Origin: CAZUCD01 sp964618855 | Lineage (GTDB): Bacteria; Sumerlaeota; Sumerlaeia; SLMS01; JANRJK01 | Assembly: GCA_964618855.1 (NCBI GenBank) | Contig: CAZUCD010000144.1 | Coordinates: forward strand, 1-9,641 | DNA: 9,641 nt | Reading direction: 5' to 3' | The notes under the pieces: generated by a model | What the model saw: only the letters and a program-made list of their open reading frames with translations | What the model was told of the DNA's origin: nothing | The model's database searches: none | Program-made: the position numbers and the translations under genes | Part shown: piece after piece, positions 6,277 to 9,641 of the stretch | Numbering within the stretch: the stretch's first letter is position 1 | How the letters are laid out: each line of letters opens with the position of its first letter

Positions 6277-7047
6277 ATGACGATCTTCTCGTCCGTGTTC
6301 CGTTTCATCGTCACCCTCGGAGGGCTCCTCTCCAGCCAGGTGGACGAGGGCACTGATGCGCTCACATCCACGCCGGCGGGCATCAAGGCCGCCTACCGCA
6401 TGACCCGCGACAAGTGGAAGAAGCAGTACCACGAGGTCCGCGACGCCGTCTCCCAGCTCTTCATCGTCATGGAGCAGAAGCGGCAGGAAATCGCACGCCT
6501 CGAAAAGGAGTCCGCCGAGCTCGAGATCAAGAAGCGCGGCGCGATTGAAAAGTTCAAGGCCACCCGCGAGGACAAGTACCAGCAGGCCTTCCAGTCCGCC
6601 CACAACCGCCTCGCCGAGGTCCAGGCCAGGCTCACGGCCCTCGGCACCGAGGTCGTCGAACTGGAGAAGCAGACCGAGCGCTACAAGCTCAAGCTCACCG
6701 AAATGCAGCGCTCCATCCAGGACCTCGACAAGAAGGAAGCCGAGGCCATCGCCGACATCGTCTCCAGCAAGCAGATCGTCGAGCTGAACGACCGCATGAG
6801 CAACCTGTCCACCACGCTGCACGACGAGAACCTGCAGGCCATCGAGCGCACGCGCGGGAAGCTGAAGGCCAAGGCGAAGCTCTCGGACGAACTGGCCGGC
6901 GCCGACACGAACCAGGTCGAGGCCGAGATCATGGCCGCCGGCATGAGCAACGAGGCCATGGACGAGTTCACCCGCATGCTGGCCGAGTCGGAACTGAAGG
7001 ACAAGGAACGCGGCCAGGCCGCACCCCAGGCCGAGAGGCTGATGTAG
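6277..7047 (+). CDS. PspA/IM30-like coiled-coil protein (ESCRT-III superfamily)
   Basis: 256 aa. Residues 1-20 (MTIFSSVFRFIV..., compare the MGIFSR-type start of PspA/IM30) form a hydrophobic to amphipathic helix of the kind that docks on membranes. From about 36 to 205 there is an almost continuous charged helix with long coiled-coil stretches (for example EIARLEKESAELEIKKR, 71-87, and the 123-157 segment). A break follows near ELAGAD (205-210), then a short C-terminal helix (212-240). Length, N-terminus, hairpin-like coiled coil and C-terminal helix all match the PspA/IM30 plan, in which polymers bind stressed membranes on the cytoplasmic face. The resemblance is architectural; I cannot show residue-level orthology, and a generic coiled-coil protein is the alternative. 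ATG 6277 is chosen because it gives the expected N-terminal helix; the upstream GAAAGTG (6260-6266) is only a weak ribosome binding site. No pspF/pspBC genes are nearby, so its partners here would be the unknown helical proteins and the lipoprotein. Confidence 0.7.
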   Translation: MTIFSSVFRFIVTLGGLLSSQVDEGTDALTSTPAGIKAAYRMTRDKWKKQYHEVRDAVSQLFIVMEQKRQEIARLEKESAELEIKKRGAIEKFKATREDKYQQAFQSAHNRLAEVQARLTALGTEVVELEKQTERYKLKLTEMQRSIQDLDKKEAEAIADIVSSKQIVELNDRMSNLSTTLHDENLQAIERTRGKLKAKAKLSDELAGADTNQVEAEIMAAGMSNEAMDEFTRMLAESELKDKERGQAAPQAERLM

Positions 7048-7055
7048 CGCTCCAC

Positions 7056-7093
7056 GGCGCCCGGCAATTGTTCGGAGTTGCCCGACGGGCGCC
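7056..7093 (+). terminator. Bulged hairpin between the PspA-like and trans-sulfuration genes
   Basis: GGCGCCC (7056-7062) pairs with GGGCGCC (7087-7093). Inside this, GGCAA (7063-7067) pairs with TTGCC (7078-7082), leaving a 4-base bulge on the right arm and a 10-base loop. It starts 8 bases after the PspA-like stop codon. No T tract follows; it is a possible weak terminator marking the end of the block. Confidence 0.3.
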
Positions 7094-7105
7094 GCCTCGT
7101 CCCTG

Positions 7106-8326
7106 ATGCAGCATCCCACACACGTCGGCCCGCGCGCATCCATGGACGAGACGATCTTCGACGAGGAACCACCGGCGCTCACGCGCCAGACCCTGGCCAT
7201 CCACGCGGGCCTGAACCCATGGCCCGGGGTCCGCTGCGTCGCCCCGCCGATCGTTTTGTCGAGCATCTTCGAGAGGCCCGATCTGGGCGAGCCGACCGAC
7301 GGCTTCAACCTATACGCGCGCGTCGGAAACCCCAACCGCGACTCCTATGAAGCCGCGGTCGCCGCGATGGAGGGGGGCGCCGAGGGCTTCGCCTTCGCGT
7401 CGGGCGTCGCGGCGATCAACGCCGTCTTCGAGACCCTGCCCCACGGCGCACGCGTTCAGATTCCACGGCAACTCTACCACGGGACGCGCCTCGCCCTCGG
7501 CGCCATGTGGAAGGACCGGCTGCGCATCGACGAGGTGGACTTCTCCGATGCCGAGCGCGCGCGCCGCGCGCTCAGCGGCGCCAAGATCGCCCTCGTCTGG
7601 CTTGAGACCCCGAGCAACCCGATGCTCTCCATCACGGACCTTGCCACCGTCGTTGCGAAGGCAAAGGTCGCCGGCGCCATCGTGGCCGTGGACAACACGA
7701 TGGCCACGCCGATCCTGCAGCGCCCCTTCGAGTTCGGCGCAGACCTCGTCGTCCACAGCGCGAGCAAGTACATCGGTGGCCACAGCGACCTGATCGGCGG
7801 CATCGTCGTCGCGCGGGAGAAGGGCGCCCTCGCCGACCGCCTGCGCGCCATCCAACAGCATGGCGGCGCCATCCAGGCGCCATTCGACTGCTGGCTCGCG
7901 CGCCGCGGCCTCATGACCCTGCCCGTCCGCATGTACACGCACGTCGAGAATGCCCACGCCGTCGCGGAGTTCCTCGCCGGCCATCAGCACATCGAGAAGG
8001 TGCACTACCCCGGCCTTGCCACGCACCCCGGGCACGAGATCGCCACCCGCCAGATGCGCGGCTGCGGGGCCGTGCTCAGCTTTCAGCCGCGCGGCGGGGA
8101 GGCTGTCGCCGCGGAAATCCCCAAGTGCATGAAACTCGCCTACAACGCCACCTCGCTTGGCGGGGTCGAGTCCCTCATCGAGCTCCGCAAGAATGCCGAG
8201 GGGTCGGCCTCCCCCATTCCCGCCGACCTCGTCCGCATGTCCGTCGGCCTGGAGGATCCCGAGGACCTCAAGCGCGACCTCGCGCAGGCGATTCGGCAGG
8301 CGAGGATCCGCGCAGGCGTGGATTGA
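7106..8326 (+). CDS. PLP-dependent trans-sulfuration enzyme (Cys/Met metabolism family)
   Basis: 406 aa, the usual family length (about 380-410). Family landmarks are present in order: TLAIHAG (29-35), YAR (70-72, phosphate contact from the neighbouring subunit), GNPN (74-77), YHG (124-126, the Tyr that stacks on the cofactor), LETPSNP (166-172), DNT (196-198, Asp to the pyridine nitrogen), SASKYIGGHSD (218-228) with K221 as the PLP lysine, SLGGVESL (350-357), and R377 in RMSVGLED for the substrate carboxylate. It should act in the cytoplasm on cystathionine or an activated homoserine. Which member it is (gamma-synthase, gamma- or beta-lyase, sulfhydrylase, methionine gamma-lyase) cannot be settled, because the usual HPASMTH-type segment after ESL is replaced by a shorter sequence (358-372). 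The start is uncertain: neither ATG 7106 nor ATG 7142 (394 aa) has a clear ribosome binding site. The stop overlaps the next start by one base. Confidence 0.9.
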   Translation: MQHPTHVGPRASMDETIFDEEPPALTRQTLAIHAGLNPWPGVRCVAPPIVLSSIFERPDLGEPTDGFNLYARVGNPNRDSYEAAVAAMEGGAEGFAFASGVAAINAVFETLPHGARVQIPRQLYHGTRLALGAMWKDRLRIDEVDFSDAERARRALSGAKIALVWLETPSNPMLSITDLATVVAKAKVAGAIVAVDNTMATPILQRPFEFGADLVVHSASKYIGGHSDLIGGIVVAREKGALADRLRAIQQHGGAIQAPFDCWLARRGLMTLPVRMYTHVENAHAVAEFLAGHQHIEKVHYPGLATHPGHEIATRQMRGCGAVLSFQPRGGEAVAAEIPKCMKLAYNATSLGGVESLIELRKNAEGSASPIPADLVRMSVGLEDPEDLKRDLAQAIRQARIRAGVD

Positions 8327-9639
8327 TGCGCGCGTCCCTGGGAAACATCGCGTTCGCGGGGGCGCTCCTGCTCGCGCCCATCGGGGCCCCCGCGCAGCAG
8401 CAGGAAACCGACACGGCTAAGGTCATCGAGGGCATCCAGTCCGCCGTCGAGTCCATATGGGGACTCCCTCTCGGCGGGCCCGTGGCCGTGAACACCAAGT
8501 CGCGTGAGGAACTCGGCGAGTACATCGCCGCCGAGTCCGCACGACCGGAGAACGCTCGCAAGGTCGAGGCAAGGCTGCTCATGCTCGTCGCGCTCGACCT
8601 GATTCCCCCCGACACCCCCATCACTTCGATCGGCGCCGACTTCTACAGGAACAACCTCGGTGGATTCTACGATCCGCGGGACAAGGCCCTCCACCTGATC
8701 GGCGGCTTCGACGCCGCAAGCCCCGCCAGCCAAAGGGTCCTGGCGCACGAGATCACGCACGCCCTCCAGGACAGGAAGTACGATCTGGTCAGCTTGGTCG
8801 AGGAGGCCGCGTCTTCCGATGCGATCCTCGCCCGACGCGCGGTCGTCGAGGGGGATGCCTCCTACACGGAGAATCTCTGGGCCGCGCAGGGCGCCGGCAC
8901 GGAGTTCGACTCCAAGGCGTTCTTCGCGCGATGGGAGTCCAGCGTCGCGGGCACGCCCGCCCTCCAGCAGTACCCGGCCTTCCTCGTGCAGGACGCGCTC
9001 TTTCCCTACATCAAGGGAGGCAGGTTTCTCGCCGTCGGTGCGAAGGGCGACTACGCCACCGCGCGCACGCGCGCATTCTCCGATCCTCCCAAGTCGACCG
9101 AGCAGGTGCTGCATCCGCTCAAGTACTGGGGTGCGCGGCGCGACGAGCCCCTGACCGTGGACCTCGCCAAGTTTCCCCCCCAATGGCAGGACGGAGTCCG
9201 CGACGTCATGGGCCAGTGGTCCCTAGCGCAGTTTCTCTGTCCGCAGATCGATGCGCCGACGACGCTGCGCGTCTCCATGGACACCACCGTGACGGACAAG
9301 ATCGCCGCCGAGGCGGCCAAGGGGTGGGGGGGCGATGCCTTGGCCTTCGCGACGAACGGGGATGACTTCGCGTTCGTGCTGGCGACCGTTTGGGACACGG
9401 CCACGGACGCGCGGGAGTTCGAGGCCGCGCTGCGTCGGCGTGTCGGCCTGTTTCCGGGCTTCAAGGGATACGACCCTGCGGAAAAGGCCAGGGAGGCAGC
9501 CATGGGCGGCGAGCCGGTCGAGTGGCGCTTCGGGGGCCGCATCGCGCGATTCCAGCGCACGCGCATCGGCGTGACCTTTGTCCTCGCGACAAGTGATGAA
9601 GCCCTCGCGGCGGGCATAGCGGTACTGCCGAGGGATTAG
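8326..9639 (+). CDS. Secreted HExxH metallopeptidase-like protein
   Basis: 437 aa. The start at ATG 8326 overlaps the previous stop (TGATG), implying translational coupling. The frame is open further upstream, but only this start gives a signal peptide: residues 1-23 with likely cleavage after GAPA, before QQQE. HEITHALQD (141-149) supplies the zinc-binding HExxH, and E175 in VVEGDAS (173-179) is a likely third ligand, 30 residues after the second His, as in gluzincin-type enzymes. Further family-like landmarks are FYDPRDKALHLI (114-125), STEQVLHPLKYW (257-268) and GWGGDALAF (333-341). I recognise this set from an uncharacterised group of bacterial and archaeal secreted putative metallopeptidases; no substrate is known. 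The protein is likely periplasmic or extracellular; there is no lipobox and no later membrane segment. All visible active-site residues are intact, so activity is plausible. Any role shared with the upstream PLP enzyme is not evident. Confidence 0.8.
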   Translation: MRASLGNIAFAGALLLAPIGAPAQQQETDTAKVIEGIQSAVESIWGLPLGGPVAVNTKSREELGEYIAAESARPENARKVEARLLMLVALDLIPPDTPITSIGADFYRNNLGGFYDPRDKALHLIGGFDAASPASQRVLAHEITHALQDRKYDLVSLVEEAASSDAILARRAVVEGDASYTENLWAAQGAGTEFDSKAFFARWESSVAGTPALQQYPAFLVQDALFPYIKGGRFLAVGAKGDYATARTRAFSDPPKSTEQVLHPLKYWGARRDEPLTVDLAKFPPQWQDGVRDVMGQWSLAQFLCPQIDAPTTLRVSMDTTVTDKIAAEAAKGWGGDALAFATNGDDFAFVLATVWDTATDAREFEAALRRRVGLFPGFKGYDPAEKAREAAMGGEPVEWRFGGRIARFQRTRIGVTFVLATSDEALAAGIAVLPRD

Positions 9640-9641
9640 AG

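Noticed and set aside
6082..7335. 417-codon open frame on the - strand across the PspA-like gene
   Set aside because: It runs through two intergenic gaps and three + strand genes. Its composition is that of an antisense shadow, with no ribosome binding site or recognisable domain.
8125..8325. ATG 8125 as the start of the metallopeptidase-like protein
   Set aside because: This would overlap the PLP enzyme by 200 bases in another frame and bury the signal peptide. ATG 8326 gives a normal secreted protein and a TGATG junction.

Overview
The window is GC-rich (strong C/G preference at third codon positions). Every gene I can support lies on the + strand, packed with gaps under 180 bases. A lipobox lipoprotein, several Sec signal peptides and a PspA-like protein point to a bacterium, probably a diderm. 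The glycine-rich secreted protein, the repeat lipoprotein and the trans-sulfuration enzyme without the classical His-Pro-Ala motif would fit Planctomycetota or a neighbouring candidate phylum. That placement is only an impression: there is no rRNA or other marker here. No tRNA, rRNA, CRISPR array, insertion sequence or attachment site was found.

Layout. Bases 1-309 are the 3' end of an unrecognised gene. A possible promoter (337-364) and a good Shine-Dalgarno site precede a secreted Gly/Pro-rich protein with a DDG/GD/NDG motif domain (404-1441), which is followed by a strong hairpin. Next is a block of five genes, 1557-7047: a 173-aa helical protein (here called A), a 1067-aa lipoprotein built almost wholly of repeats of about 72 residues, a 37-aa single-pass membrane protein that is easy to miss, a 139-aa helical protein (B), and a 256-aa PspA/IM30-like coiled-coil protein. 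The window ends with a PLP-dependent trans-sulfuration enzyme (7106-8326), which overlaps by one base (TGATG) a secreted HExxH metallopeptidase-like protein (8326-9639).

How the genes may work together. A and B look like distant paralogues: an RFF motif and a DWHT(V/L)F motif lie 76 and 77 residues apart in the two proteins, and the C-terminal domain of the lipoprotein carries a similar Y-x-D-x-H-x-x-F-V motif. Together with the tiny membrane protein and the PspA-like (ESCRT-III superfamily) protein, this suggests an undescribed envelope or membrane-maintenance module with a cytoplasmic side (PspA-like, A, B), a membrane piece (37 aa) and a long periplasmic lipoprotein. This is inference from gene order and sequence features. 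The last two genes look like a separate unit: sulfur amino-acid metabolism translationally coupled to a secreted peptidase.
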